DNA from: Streptomyces sp. JH34
GTDB lineage: Bacteria > Actinomycetota > Actinomycetes > Streptomycetales > Streptomycetaceae
Assembly (NCBI RefSeq): GCF_029428875.1
Contig: NZ_JAJSOO010000001.1
Span: forward strand, 6,110,501-6,174,500
Reading direction: 5' to 3'
DNA length: 64,000 bases
This document shows, one piece after another, positions 38,953-48,180 of the stretch. The notes beneath the pieces were generated by a model that was not told the origin of the DNA, did no database searches, and saw only the letters and a list, made by a program, of their open reading frames with translations. The stretch's first letter is position 1. Each line of letters starts with the position of its first letter. Position numbers and translations under genes: made by a program.

Positions 38953-39171
38953 GGGCCCCCGCCTGAGCCTCGCGCCCCGAAGCGAGACCGAGCCCGTGCC
39001 ATCCGCACCCAGCGGACCGAGCCGGCCCGGGCATGCCCCGCGCCCTGCGTACCCGCCGGAGCCGGGCCGTGCCGGGACTCCCACCGGTCGACCTCTGAGA
39101 ACAGTCTCACCAGACGAATGCCCCGTGCCCGGCGGACACCGCGCCGCGCACTCGACAGTGACGGAAACCCT

Positions 39172-40239
39172 GTGATCACCACTTCGGGCCTCACGAAGGT
39201 CTACCAGTCACGCGGCCGGGAGGTCACCGCCCTGGACGGCGTGGACCTGCACGTCCGCGAGGGCGAGGTCTACGGCGTCATCGGACAGAGCGGCGCCGGC
39301 AAGTCCTCCCTCATCCGCTGCGTCAACCTCCTCGAACGCCCCACCTCGGGAACCGTGACGGTCGACGGCCAGGACCTCACGGCCCTCGCCGGACGCGGCC
39401 GCCGCGCCGGGAAGGAACTCCGCCGGGCGCGCAGCCGCATCGGCATGGTCTTCCAGCACTTCAACCTGCTGGACTCGCGCACCGTCCGCGACAACGTCGA
39501 GCTCCCCCTGGAGATCCTCGGCATCTCCGGGCAGGCACGCACCCGCAAGGCGCTCGAACTCCTCGACCTCGTCGGCCTCGCCGACAAGGCGAAGTCCTAC
39601 CCCGGCCAGCTGTCCGGAGGTCAGAAGCAGCGCGTCGGCATCGCCCGCGCCCTCGCGGGTGATCCGAAGGTGCTCCTCTCCGACGAGGCGACCTCCGCGC
39701 TGGACCCCGAGACCACCCGCTCCATCCTGCAGCTGCTGCGCGACCTCAACCAGGAGCTCGGCCTCACCGTCCTGCTCATCACGCACGAGATGGACGTCGT
39801 CAAGACCGTCTGCGACTCCGCCGCGCTGATGAAGAAGGGCCGTGTCGTCGAATCGGGCACCGTCGGCGCCCTGCTGGCCACCCCCGGCTCCGAGCTGGCC
39901 CACGAGCTGTTCCCGGTCGGCGGCACCGCCTCCGGCCCCGGGGCCACCGTCGTCGACGTCACCTTCCACGGCGAGACCGCCGCCCGGCCGGTGATCTCGC
40001 AGCTCTCCCGCACGTACAACATCGACATCTCGATCCTCGGTGCCGCGATGGACACCGTCGGCGGCAAGCAGATCGGCCGCATGCGCATCGAGCTCCCCGG
40101 CGGCTTCGAGGAGAACGTCGTGCCGATCGGCTTCCTGCGCGAGCAGGGTCTCCAGGCCGAGATCGTGGACGGCGCCCCCGCCGCCACCGAGATCCCCTCC
40201 CAGACCCCCGCCGCGATCACCAAGGAGGTGGCGAAGTGA
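39172..40239 (+). CDS. metN: Methionine ABC transporter, ATP-binding protein
   Basis: A 355-aa ATPase. Walker A is at 38-45 (GQSGAGKS), signature LSGGQKQR near 147-154, Walker B with Asp171-Glu172 and an H-loop in 'LITHEMD'. The C-terminal ~80 residues (from about 270) form the NIL/ACT-like domain that binds methionine and inhibits transport when it is plentiful. The GTG at 39172 gives the usual start 'MITTSGLTKVY'. It overlaps metI by four bases. Confidence 0.95.
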   Translation: MITTSGLTKVYQSRGREVTALDGVDLHVREGEVYGVIGQSGAGKSSLIRCVNLLERPTSGTVTVDGQDLTALAGRGRRAGKELRRARSRIGMVFQHFNLLDSRTVRDNVELPLEILGISGQARTRKALELLDLVGLADKAKSYPGQLSGGQKQRVGIARALAGDPKVLLSDEATSALDPETTRSILQLLRDLNQELGLTVLLITHEMDVVKTVCDSAALMKKGRVVESGTVGALLATPGSELAHELFPVGGTASGPGATVVDVTFHGETAARPVISQLSRTYNIDISILGAAMDTVGGKQIGRMRIELPGGFEENVVPIGFLREQGLQAEIVDGAPAATEIPSQTPAAITKEVAK

Positions 40240-40907
40240 CCTGGTCCGAAATGCAGCCACTGCTCTCGCAGGGAACCATCGACACCCTCTACATGGTGCT
40301 CTGGTCCACGCTCGTCACCGTCGTCGGCGGGCTTCCGCTCGGCATCCTGCTCGTCCTCACCGACAAGGGCGGACTGCTGCAGAACACCGTGGTGAACAAG
40401 GTCATCGGCGTGATCGTGAACATCGGCCGCTCCCTGCCCTTCATCATCCTGCTGATCGCGCTGATCCCCTTCACCACCTGGGTCGTCGGCACCTTCATCG
40501 GCCCGTCCGCGATGATCGTGCCGCTCGCCATCGGCGCCATCCCGTTCTTCGCGCGGCTCGTGGAGACCGCGGTGCGCGAGGTCGACCACGGGCTCGTCGA
40601 GGCAGTCCAGTCGATGGGCGGCTCCATCCCCACGATCGTCCGCAAGGTCCTGCTGCCGCAGGCGCTGCCCTCGCTCGTCTCCGGTGTCACCACCACCGTC
40701 ATCGTGCTCATCGGCTACTCCGCCATGGCCGGCGCGGTCGGCGGTGAAGGGCTCGGCTCCAAGGCCGTCACCTACGGATTCCAGCGCTTCGACAACCAGT
40801 TCATGCTCATCACCGTCGTGCTGCTCATCGTCATCGTGACCGTGGTCCAGCTGATCGGTGACGGGGCCGTGCGCCTGCTGGCCCGCCGGGGCCGCACCAC
40901 CTCCTGA
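40236..40907 (+). CDS. metI: Methionine ABC transporter, permease
   Basis: A 223-aa permease with five or six membrane helices. The EAA loop that contacts MetN is 'EVDHGLVEAVQSMGGSIPTI', and 'GVTTTVIVLIGYSAMAGAVGGEGLG' (split: residues ~148-172) is diagnostic of the MetI family. GTG start overlapping metN. metQ follows after 72 bp. Confidence 0.95.
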   Translation: MTWSEMQPLLSQGTIDTLYMVLWSTLVTVVGGLPLGILLVLTDKGGLLQNTVVNKVIGVIVNIGRSLPFIILLIALIPFTTWVVGTFIGPSAMIVPLAIGAIPFFARLVETAVREVDHGLVEAVQSMGGSIPTIVRKVLLPQALPSLVSGVTTTVIVLIGYSAMAGAVGGEGLGSKAVTYGFQRFDNQFMLITVVLLIVIVTVVQLIGDGAVRLLARRGRTTS

Positions 40908-40979
40908 CCTTCCCTCCCCATGAAGCCCGAACTCCTTGTCCGGGCGCACCACCTTCACCACCGGAAAGAGGCACTCTTC

Positions 40980-41846
40980 GTGCGTAAGAACATCAAGATC
41001 ACCGCTGCCGCCGCAGCCACCGCCGCCCTCGCCTTCGGGCTCAGCGCCTGCGGTACGGACTCCGACCCGGCCTCCAAGGGCGAGACCGGCGCCAAGGCGG
41101 ACACCTCCAAGGCGCTCGTCGTCGCCGCGTCCCCGACGCCGCACGCCGACATCCTGAACTTCGTCAAGAAGAACCTGGCGGACAAGGCCGGCCTCAAGCT
41201 CGAGGTCAAGGAGTTCACGGACTACGTCCTGCCGAACACCGCCACCGAGAACGGCCAGGTCGACGCCAACTTCTTCCAGCACAAGCCCTACCTGGACGAC
41301 TTCAACAAGAAGAACAAGACCCACATCGTCCCGGTGGTCGACGTCCACCTCGAGCCCCTCGGTCTCTACTCCAAGAAGATCAAGGACGTCAAGGACATCA
41401 AGGCCGGCCAGACGATCGCCGTCCCGAACGACACCACCAACGAGGGCCGTGCGCTCCAGCTGCTCGCCGAGAACGGGCTGATCACCGTCAAGGACGGCGT
41501 CGGCACCAACGCCAAGCTCAGCGACATCACGGACAAGAAGGGCCTGGAGTTCAAGGAGATCGAGGCCGCGACCGTGCCCCGCGCCCTGGACGACGTGGAC
41601 GCCGCCGTCATCAACGGCAACTACGCCATCGAGGCCGACCTGAAGCCCGGCCAGGACTCCCTGGTGCTGGAGAAGGCCGACGGCAACCCGTACGCCAACT
41701 TCCTCGCCGTCAAGGACGGCAACGAGGACGACCCCCGGGTCCAGAAGCTGGCGAAGCTCCTGAACTCCGACGAGGTCAAGAAGTTCATCGAGGACACCTA
41801 CAAGGGCTCGATCATCCCGGCCTTCGGTGAGCCCGCCAAGTCCTGA
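40980..41846 (+). CDS. metQ: Methionine-binding lipoprotein
   Basis: A 288-aa NlpA-family binding protein. The signal ends in a lipobox LSAC with lipidated Cys24. The mature part has 'VVAASPTPHADILNFVKKNL', 'NGQVDANFFQHKPYLDDFNK' and 'VPNDTTNEGRALQLLAENGL', all family hallmarks. The GTG at 40980 is chosen because AGAGG lies nine bases upstream and gives a proper lipoprotein signal. It completes metNIQ, and a double-stem terminator follows. Confidence 0.95.
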   Translation: MRKNIKITAAAAATAALAFGLSACGTDSDPASKGETGAKADTSKALVVAASPTPHADILNFVKKNLADKAGLKLEVKEFTDYVLPNTATENGQVDANFFQHKPYLDDFNKKNKTHIVPVVDVHLEPLGLYSKKIKDVKDIKAGQTIAVPNDTTNEGRALQLLAENGLITVKDGVGTNAKLSDITDKKGLEFKEIEAATVPRALDDVDAAVINGNYAIEADLKPGQDSLVLEKADGNPYANFLAVKDGNEDDPRVQKLAKLLNSDEVKKFIEDTYKGSIIPAFGEPAKS

Positions 41847-41869
41847 CCCCCGGGCACCACTTGCCGCAC

Positions 41870-41905
41870 GAGCCCCGCTCACCCGCATCCGGGTGTGCGG
41901 GGCTC
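41870..41905 (+). terminator. Terminator of metNIQ
   Basis: GAGCCCCGC / GCGGGGCTC (9 bp) encloses CACCCG / CGGGTG (6 bp) around a 4-base loop, with one T:T mismatch between the stems. It starts 24 bases after the metQ stop. Confidence 0.88.
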
Positions 41906-41988
41906 CGCCGTGCGGACCCGGTCATGCGCGTCCACCGTCCGATGCTGCATGCTGGTGGCTTTACACGGTCTTCGGCATGGAGCTGCGC

Positions 41989-42627
41989 ATGACTACCACC
42001 TTCCCGTCCATCTCCATCAGCACGGACAGGTTGGTGCTGCGCCCCTTCGACATGGCGGACGTCCCCGCCTACATCGAGATGATGAACGACGAGCTGGTCA
42101 CCGCCTGGACCGACGCACCGCACCCCTACACCCAGGTCGACGCCGAACGGTGGGTCCGCAGGATCGCGCCCGCCGAGCGCTCCCAGGGCAACGGCATCGT
42201 CTTCGCCGTCACCGAGTTCCTCACCCAGCGCCTCGTCGGTTCGGTACGGCTGCTCAACACCGACCGGCGTACCCTGGCCACCGAGGTCCGCTACATCACC
42301 GCTCCCTGGGCGCGGGGCGAGGGATACGCGACCGAGTCCGTGCTGGCCCTCGCCGAGTGGCTCTTCCGTGACCAGGGCTTCGAGCGGATCGAGCTGCGCA
42401 CCCCCGCCGGAAACACCGCCTCCCAGCAGGTCGCCCAGAAACTGGGCTGCATCAGCGAGGGCGTCCTGCGCAACGCCCGGATAGCCAGGACCGCCACCGA
42501 GGACGGCGGATGGACCGACATCAGGACCGACCTCATCGTGTGGGGGCTCCTGCCCGAGGACCTGGAGGGCGTCGCCGAGCAGCTGGCCGAAGCGGGCGGC
42601 TACGGCGCCTACAACGACTGGAACTGA
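41989..42627 (+). CDS. GNAT-family acetyltransferase (RimJ/RimL type)
   Basis: A 212-aa acetyltransferase: 'STDRLVLRPFDMADVPAYIE', 'ATEVRYITAPWARGEGYATE' (motif A region) and 'RIELRTPAGNTASQQVAQKL' are typical of RimJ/RimL-like proteins. The C-terminus 'GGYGAYNDWN' is unusual but in frame. ATG 41989 has GGAG at 8 bases; ATG 41977 is an in-frame alternative. The substrate may be a protein N-terminus or a small amine. Confidence 0.87.
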   Translation: MTTTFPSISISTDRLVLRPFDMADVPAYIEMMNDELVTAWTDAPHPYTQVDAERWVRRIAPAERSQGNGIVFAVTEFLTQRLVGSVRLLNTDRRTLATEVRYITAPWARGEGYATESVLALAEWLFRDQGFERIELRTPAGNTASQQVAQKLGCISEGVLRNARIARTATEDGGWTDIRTDLIVWGLLPEDLEGVAEQLAEAGGYGAYNDWN

Positions 42628-42746
42628 ACCCGCTCCCGCGCATCGGGAGCCACCGGCAGGCCGTTGGTACGGACCGGATACGCTCACCCTTGCTCCGCCC
42701 ATCCCGCGCGGAGCCCCGCCTGCTCACCCCCTGGAGACTGACGACG

Positions 42747-43970
42747 ATGGCCGACCGGGTCACGGTGATCGGCTGGGACGGCTCCCCACTGCCCGGAGCC
42801 GCGACAGCGGCGCTCTCGGCCGCCACGCTCGTCGCCGGTGCCGGCCACCACCTCGAGCTCCCCGAAGTACCCGAGCGCGCGGAACGCATCCGCCTCGGCA
42901 GCGTCGACCTGGCCGCCCGCAGGATCGCCGGCCACCGTGGCAGCGCCGTGGTCCTGGCCGACGGCGACCCCGGCTTCTTCGGCGTCGTACGCACTCTGCG
43001 CAAGCCGGAACACGGACTCGAGGTCGAGGTCGTTCCCGCCGTGTCGTCCGTCGCCACCGCCTTCGCCCGCGCCGGAATGCCCTGGGACGACGCGCAGATC
43101 GTCGTCGCGCACCCCCGCACCCTGCGCCGCGCGGTCAACGTCATCCGCGCCCACCACAAGGTGGCCGTACTGACGTCCCCCGGCGCGGGCCCCGTCGAAC
43201 TCGCCCTGCTGCTCGACGGTGTCCACCGCACCTTCGTGATCTGCGAGGAGCTCGGCACCGTACGTGAGCGGGTCACCGTCCTCACCTCGGACAAGACGGC
43301 GGACCACACCTGGCGCGACCCCAACGTCGTCATCGTGGTCGGCGGCGGTCCCGAGACCTCCGCCACCGGCGTCTGGATCGCCGGCCGCCGCCCCGCGAAC
43401 CCCGAGGACGTCCGGGGCTGGGCCCTGCCGGCCCCGGCCTACGGTGGCACGGGGGAGGGCGGCGAGGGGGAGTCGCCCGGACTGCGCGCGGCCCAGTTGG
43501 CCCGCCTCGGGCCCCGCACCGGCGACCTCGTCTGGGACATCGGATGCGGCGGCGGCGCCCTCGCCGTGGAGGCGGCCCGCTTCGGCGCGGCCGTGCTCGC
43601 CGTGGACAACGACCCCGACGCCTGCGCGCGCACGACGGCCGCCGCCCGTGCCTTCCAGGTGAGCGTCCAGGTCGTCAGGGGCACGGCGCCGCACGTCCTC
43701 GAACGCCTGCCCGAGCCCGATGTCGTTCGGATCGGCGGGGGCGGGGTCCGCGTGGTCACGGCGGTCGCGGACCGGCGGCCGGAACGCATCGTCACCCATG
43801 CCTCGAACCGGGACGAGGCAGAGGCGCTGGGTGCTGCCCTCGCGGAGAACGGGTACACCGTCGAGTGCGCCCTGCTCCAGTCCGTCGAGCTGGACACCTC
43901 CGCCTGGGCGGAGCGCGAACGCTCCGTCGTCTTCCTGCTCTCCGCCGTGCGTTCCGACCTCGCCCCCTGA
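42747..43970 (+). CDS. cobL: Precorrin-6Y C5,15-methyltransferase (decarboxylating)
   Basis: A 407-aa bifunctional corrin enzyme. The N-terminal CbiE-type tetrapyrrole methylase spans about 1-205 (ADGDPGFFGVVRTL is its SAM-site loop) and the C-terminal CbiT-type class I methyltransferase spans about 235-400 (DLVWDIGCGGGALAVEAARF). It methylates C5 and C15 and removes the acetate side chain in cobalamin synthesis. RBS GGAG is about 11 bases before ATG. The next gene (BluB-CobT) is also cobalamin-related but has its own control region. Confidence 0.93.
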   Translation: MADRVTVIGWDGSPLPGAATAALSAATLVAGAGHHLELPEVPERAERIRLGSVDLAARRIAGHRGSAVVLADGDPGFFGVVRTLRKPEHGLEVEVVPAVSSVATAFARAGMPWDDAQIVVAHPRTLRRAVNVIRAHHKVAVLTSPGAGPVELALLLDGVHRTFVICEELGTVRERVTVLTSDKTADHTWRDPNVVIVVGGGPETSATGVWIAGRRPANPEDVRGWALPAPAYGGTGEGGEGESPGLRAAQLARLGPRTGDLVWDIGCGGGALAVEAARFGAAVLAVDNDPDACARTTAAARAFQVSVQVVRGTAPHVLERLPEPDVVRIGGGGVRVVTAVADRRPERIVTHASNRDEAEALGAALAENGYTVECALLQSVELDTSAWAERERSVVFLLSAVRSDLAP

Positions 43971-44057
43971 AGCGTCCGCGGGGGAGTGCGAGGTAGGCTG
44001 ACCGATTGTTGTACCGCGCCCGGCTGTTCGACGGTTCGTTCGTCAATGTCCGGAATA

Positions 44058-44082
44058 GTGGACCGTTTTGGTCCACATGTGG
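44058..44082. promoter_or_regulatory. Overlapping palindromes upstream of bluB-cobT
   Basis: GTGGACC-GTTTT-GGTCCAC (44058-44076) is a perfect 7-bp inverted repeat, and CCACATGTGG (44073-44082) is a perfect palindrome overlapping it. They lie about 220 bp before the bluB-cobT ATG in a 331-bp gap with no other gene. This could be an operator for an unidentified regulator. A six-codon ORF (MGEGYA, 44284-44304) with its own GAAGGAG overlaps the start codon by ATGA and might aid translation. Confidence 0.5.
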
Positions 44083-44301
44083 TACAGCGAAACCGGGGGA
44101 CGCGCAACGTGGCGCAGTCCACAGCGAGCCGAGGCAGAACTGTCTGTCGCGGTGGCGAACGGCCGCGAGAATGTATACCTCCGCGCGCGTTTCGTGCCGC
44201 GCGGGGAGCCCGCTCGTTCTTGTTGACGAGCACCGGCGTGCCGTGGTTCGGGCATCCCGGGCGAAGGGCGAAGGAGCACTGACGATGGGCGAGGGGTACG
44301 C

Positions 44302-47300
44302 ATGACTGACACCGGCCAGATCCCGGGCGAGGGACTGCCGGAGAACGCAGGCATGGTGGAGCAGCCGGGCGTCCCCGCCCCGGACGCCTACACCTACCTC
44401 GAACCCTCCGAGCACACGTCCGAGGACGACGACCTCCTGTTGATGCCCGCCTCCCAGGGGGCGTGGAGCGACGCCCCGGCCGTACCGGCCGGCCCGCACG
44501 AGCAGTTCACCGCGCAGGGCCACCCCGTGAACGGCACGCTCGGATCCGGCGTCACCGATGTCAACGGTGTGCGCATCCCCGCCCACACGCCCGTACAGGT
44601 CCCGGTCGCCGCCGCGCACGCCCGGCGCCCGCTGCACCGCGGTCCCGCGTCCACCGTGGGGCCCTCCTACGGGGGGCCGCAGACCGGTGGAGTGGTCCGC
44701 TCGCTCGCGGACCGGGGGCCGGCAGGCCCGCAGAGCCCGATGCCCGCGCGGCACGCCGGACCGCCGACGACCGCTCCTGAGCACGTCGACGTCCCGGCCG
44801 ACGACGCGTCCGCGCTTCCCGGTCCGCAGCTGGGCGAGATCCCGCCGCAGGGCGTACCCGCCTGGGGCCCGCCCGAGCCGGTGGCGACCCCGGAGCCGGC
44901 CGCCGTTCCCGAAGCGGTGGCAACCCCTGAGGCGGTGGCAGCCCCCGAACCGGCCGCCCAGCCCGAGGCGGTGGCAACCTCCGAGCCGGTCGAGACGCCG
45001 GAGGCGGCCGATGCCGCCGAGGCCGTGGTGGAGCCCGCAGCGGTGGTGGAGGCCGAGGCGCCCGTCGCGCCCGAGGAGCACGCGGCGCCTGCCGAGCAGG
45101 TCGCGCCCGCAGGACTTGTGGCACCTGACGAACCTGTGGCACCTGCCGAACCGGCCGTGCCCGTCGCCTCCGCAGAAACGGTCGCCCCGGAGCCGGAGCC
45201 GGTGGCGGTCGTGGTTCCGGAGACTCCGGTCGAGCCCGCGCCGGAGGCCGTGGCCGAAACCCCGGTGGCCGACGTGCCGGTGGCCGAAGCCCCGGCGACC
45301 GACGTACCGGTCGGTGTTCCCGCAGACGCCCCGGCCGAAGAGGCCGCCGAGCCGGCCGTCCCGGCCGAGCCCACGGCAGAGTTCGAGCCCGTCGAGGACT
45401 CCGTGGCCGAGCCCGTCGCGCCCGCTCCCGTGGCCGAGCCCGAGCAGGCAGCCGAGCTCCCGCAGCAGCCCGCACCCGCCGAGCCCGAGCAAGTACCGGC
45501 CGCACCCGAGGCCCCGCAAGCACCCGAGGCCCCGGAGCCGGTCACCCTGCAGCAGCCCGGGATCCAGCCCGATGCAGCGCCCGAGCCCGAGGCGGCAGCG
45601 CCTGCGCCCGAGCCCGCTCCCGACCCCGTAGCGGAGCCCGCACCGGCCGTCGAGCCCGTCGCGGAGGTCGCACCCGCTCCCGACCCCGTAGCGGAGCCCG
45701 CACCGGCCGTCGAGCCCGTCGTGGAGACCGCACCGGCTCCCGACCTCGTCGCCGCACCGCCGGCCGGTCCCCAGACCCTCGGCGATCCGGAGTCCGACGG
45801 CGGCCCCGAGATCATCGAGACTCCGGAGACCGAGACCTTCGAGGCGGAGGCGCCGGAGCCGGTGATCCCGGAAGCCCTTGCTCCGGAGGCCCAGGCCCCC
45901 GCGGCCGAGGCACAGCCCACCGAGGCCCCGGCCGCGCAGGCCCCGGCCACGGAGGTCTCTCCGACCGAGGTCCAGGAACCCGCCGGGGAGGCTCCCGAGG
46001 AGGCGCCGCTCGCGGCGGCCACGCAAGACCACCGGCCCGACGAGGCGGCGGCCGAGACCGCGCCCGAAGCGGAAGCGGCCCCCCCCGTCCCTCCCCGCCC
46101 CCGGCTACGACGACGCCGAGCGCGAAGCCGTCCTGCGGGTGATGCGCGAACGCCGCGACATCCGCAACGGCTTCCGCAGCGACCCCATCCCCCACGAGGT
46201 CCTCCTCCGCGTCCTGGAAGCGGCCCACACCGCGCCGAGCGTCGGACACTCGCAGCCCTGGGACTTCGTCGTCATCCGCTCCGCGGAGACGCGCCGCTCC
46301 ATGCACGAACTGGCCCAGCGCCAGCGGGAGGCGTACGCCAAGTCGCTGCCCAAGGCCCGGGCCAAGCAGTTCAAGGAACTGAAGATCGAGGCCATCCTCG
46401 ACACGCCGGTGAACATCGTCGTCACCGCCGATCCCACCCGCGGAGGCCGTCACACCCTCGGCCGGCACACCCAGCCGCAGATGGCTCCGTACTCCTCGGC
46501 GCTCGCCGTGGAGAACCTGTGGCTCGCCGCCCGCGCCGAGGGCCTCGGCGTCGGCTGGGTCAGCTTCTTCGACGAGCGGGAGATGGTCCGTGCGCTCGGC
46601 CTGCCCGAGCACCTCGAAGTCGTCGCCTACCTCTGCGTCGGATACGTCGACGAATTCCCCGAGGAACCCGAGCTGATGCAGGCGGGCTGGTCCAAGCGCC
46701 GCCCGCTGTCCTGGGTCGTCCACGAGGAGACGTACGGCCGGCGCGCGCTGCCCGGCGAGGAGCCGCACAACCTCCTCCAGGAGACCATCGCAGGCATCCG
46801 TCCCCTTGACGCCAAGGCGCTCGGCGAGGCGTGGGAACGCCAGAAGCGGATGACGAAGCCCGCCGGAGCGCTCGGCATGCTGGAGATCATCTCCGCCCAG
46901 CTGTCCGGGCTCTCTCGGCTCTGCCCGCCGCCCGTCCCGGAGCCCGCCGCCGTCGCGATCTTCGCCGGTGACCACGGGGTCCACGCCCAGGGCGTCACGG
47001 CGTGGCCGCAGGAGGTCACCGCCCAGATGGTCGCCAACTTCCTCGGTGGCGGCGCCGTCTGCAACGCCTTCGCCGCCCAGGTCGGCGCCGAGGTCTGCGT
47101 CGTCGATGTCGGTGTGGCCGCCGAACTCCCCGCGACGCCCGGCCTGCTGCCCAGGAAGGTCCGCCCCGGAACGGCCGACTTCACCACCGGTCCCGCGCTC
47201 ACCCGCGAGGAGGTACTCGCGGCGATCGAGGTGGGCATCGAGACCGCCCGCGACCTGGTGGCGGCCGGCAACAAGGGCCTGCTCACCGGTGAGATGGGCA

Positions 47301-47821
47301 TCGCCAACACCACCGCGTCCGCCGCGCTGATCTGTGTCTACACCGGCATGGACCCTGCGGAGGTCACCGGCCGCGGCACCGGGATCAACGACGAGATGCA
47401 CGCCCGCAAGGTCGATGTCGTCCGCCGCGCCCTGGAGTTGCACCAGCCCGACCCGAACGACCCGATCGGAGTGCTGGCCGCGGTCGGCGGTCTGGAGCAC
47501 GCCGCCATGGCGGGCTTCCTGCTGGGCGGTGCCTCTCTCCGCACGCCGGTCATCCTGGACGGCGTGAGCGCCGGTGCGGCCGCGCTGGTCGCCCGGGCGA
47601 TCGCCCCCGAGGCGCTCGCCGCGTGCATCGCGGGCCACCGCAGCGCGGAACCAGGCCATGTCGCGGCCCTGAACAAGCTGGGCCTGCGCCCGCTGGTCGA
47701 CCTGGACCTCCGCCTCGGCGAGGGCACAGGCGCGCTCCTCGCGCTCCCCATCGTGCAGAGCGCGGCCCGCGCGATGCACGACGTGGCCACCTTCGACTCC
47801 GCGGGTGTCACGGAGAAGTAG
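44302..47821 (+). pseudogene. cobT: Fusion of dimethylbenzimidazole synthase (BluB) and CobT, with one-base frameshift
   Basis: The frame from 44302 encodes ~590 residues of low-complexity Ala/Pro/Glu/Val repeats, probably disordered. At a run of eight C's (46079-46086) the sense moves by one base into the next frame, which continues 'GYDDAEREAVLRVMRERRDI' (BluB flavin enzyme, to about 46800) and then CobT (IFAGDHGVHAQGV, VGVAAELP, GEMGIANTT) to a normal stop at 47821. Seven C's would give one protein of about 1,170 aa. BluB makes 5,6-dimethylbenzimidazole from FMNH2 and CobT activates it for the lower ligand of B12. The shift may be real, a sequencing error or a site of slippage. Confidence 0.85.
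45613..45720 (+). repeat. 60-bp tandem repeat in the disordered region of bluB-cobT
   Basis: 48 bases at 45613-45660 recur exactly at 45673-45720, giving a 60-bp (20-codon) period; a third, diverged unit follows. The encoded unit resembles 'PAPDPVAEPAPAVEPVAEVA'. The in-frame period lets repeat number change without loss of frame. Confidence 0.88.
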
Positions 47822-47829
47822 CCGACACC

Positions 47830-47864
47830 GTGCCCGGACGCGCCCGACCGGCCCGTCCGGGCAC
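47830..47864 (+). terminator. Terminator after bluB-cobT
   Basis: A perfect 11-bp stem (GTGCCCGGACG / CGTCCGGGCAC) with a 13-base loop begins 8 bases past the stop. The rest of the 47822..48180 gap shows no gene; TATCGT near 48073 is a possible -10 for the next gene. Confidence 0.85.
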
Positions 47865-48180
47865 CGTTCCGGCCCGGCGGTGACGAACCCGTGCAGCGGG
47901 GTCGTCACCGCGGACCTTCCCGGGCCGGCCACGGCGAGGACACGGCGCCGGCCGGCGACCGCAGTCCGTCTCCAGGTCGCTCTGCCCCGGACGCCGGGGA
48001 GAGCCCGCTCCCGGCGGCGCCGAGCCCGGCCACGAGCCTGCCGCACCGCCCCGGCCACCGCGCCCACCACCCCGTATCGTGTTCCCACGCGTCACCGCCT
48101 CACCCAGCCCGCGTCACCGCCGCTCCACCGCCGCAGCGGCCCGCAGCACACCGCACCCTGCACGAGGAGCCCGCACGACC

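Noticed and set aside
38594-39171. SAM riboswitch upstream of metN
   Set aside because: I looked for the conserved core elements of SAM-I/SAM-IV type aptamers and saw no convincing set; the Cys/Met leader ORF explains the region better. A covariance-model search would decide.
39621-41888. A 755-codon minus-strand open frame across metNIQ
   Set aside because: It is antisense to three recognised genes and has only Asp/Gly/Val-rich composition, a normal by-product of high GC3.
44058-44076. DasR site
   Set aside because: GTGGACC-N5-GGTCCAC differs from the known TGGTCTAGACCA-type dre consensus in core bases and spacing.
43971-44301. Cobalamin riboswitch before the BluB-CobT gene
   Set aside because: The conserved B12-box-like sequence was not found; palindromes suggest a protein site instead.
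43792-46032. A 746-codon minus-strand open frame opposite the BluB-CobT N-terminal repeats
   Set aside because: It mirrors the high-GC Ala/Pro/Glu repeats and gives a Gly/Leu/Arg-rich low-complexity product; the plus-strand frame leads into recognised BluB/CobT domains.
45812-48088. A 758-codon minus-strand open frame opposite CobT
   Set aside because: Shadow of the CobT coding strand; no domain seen.
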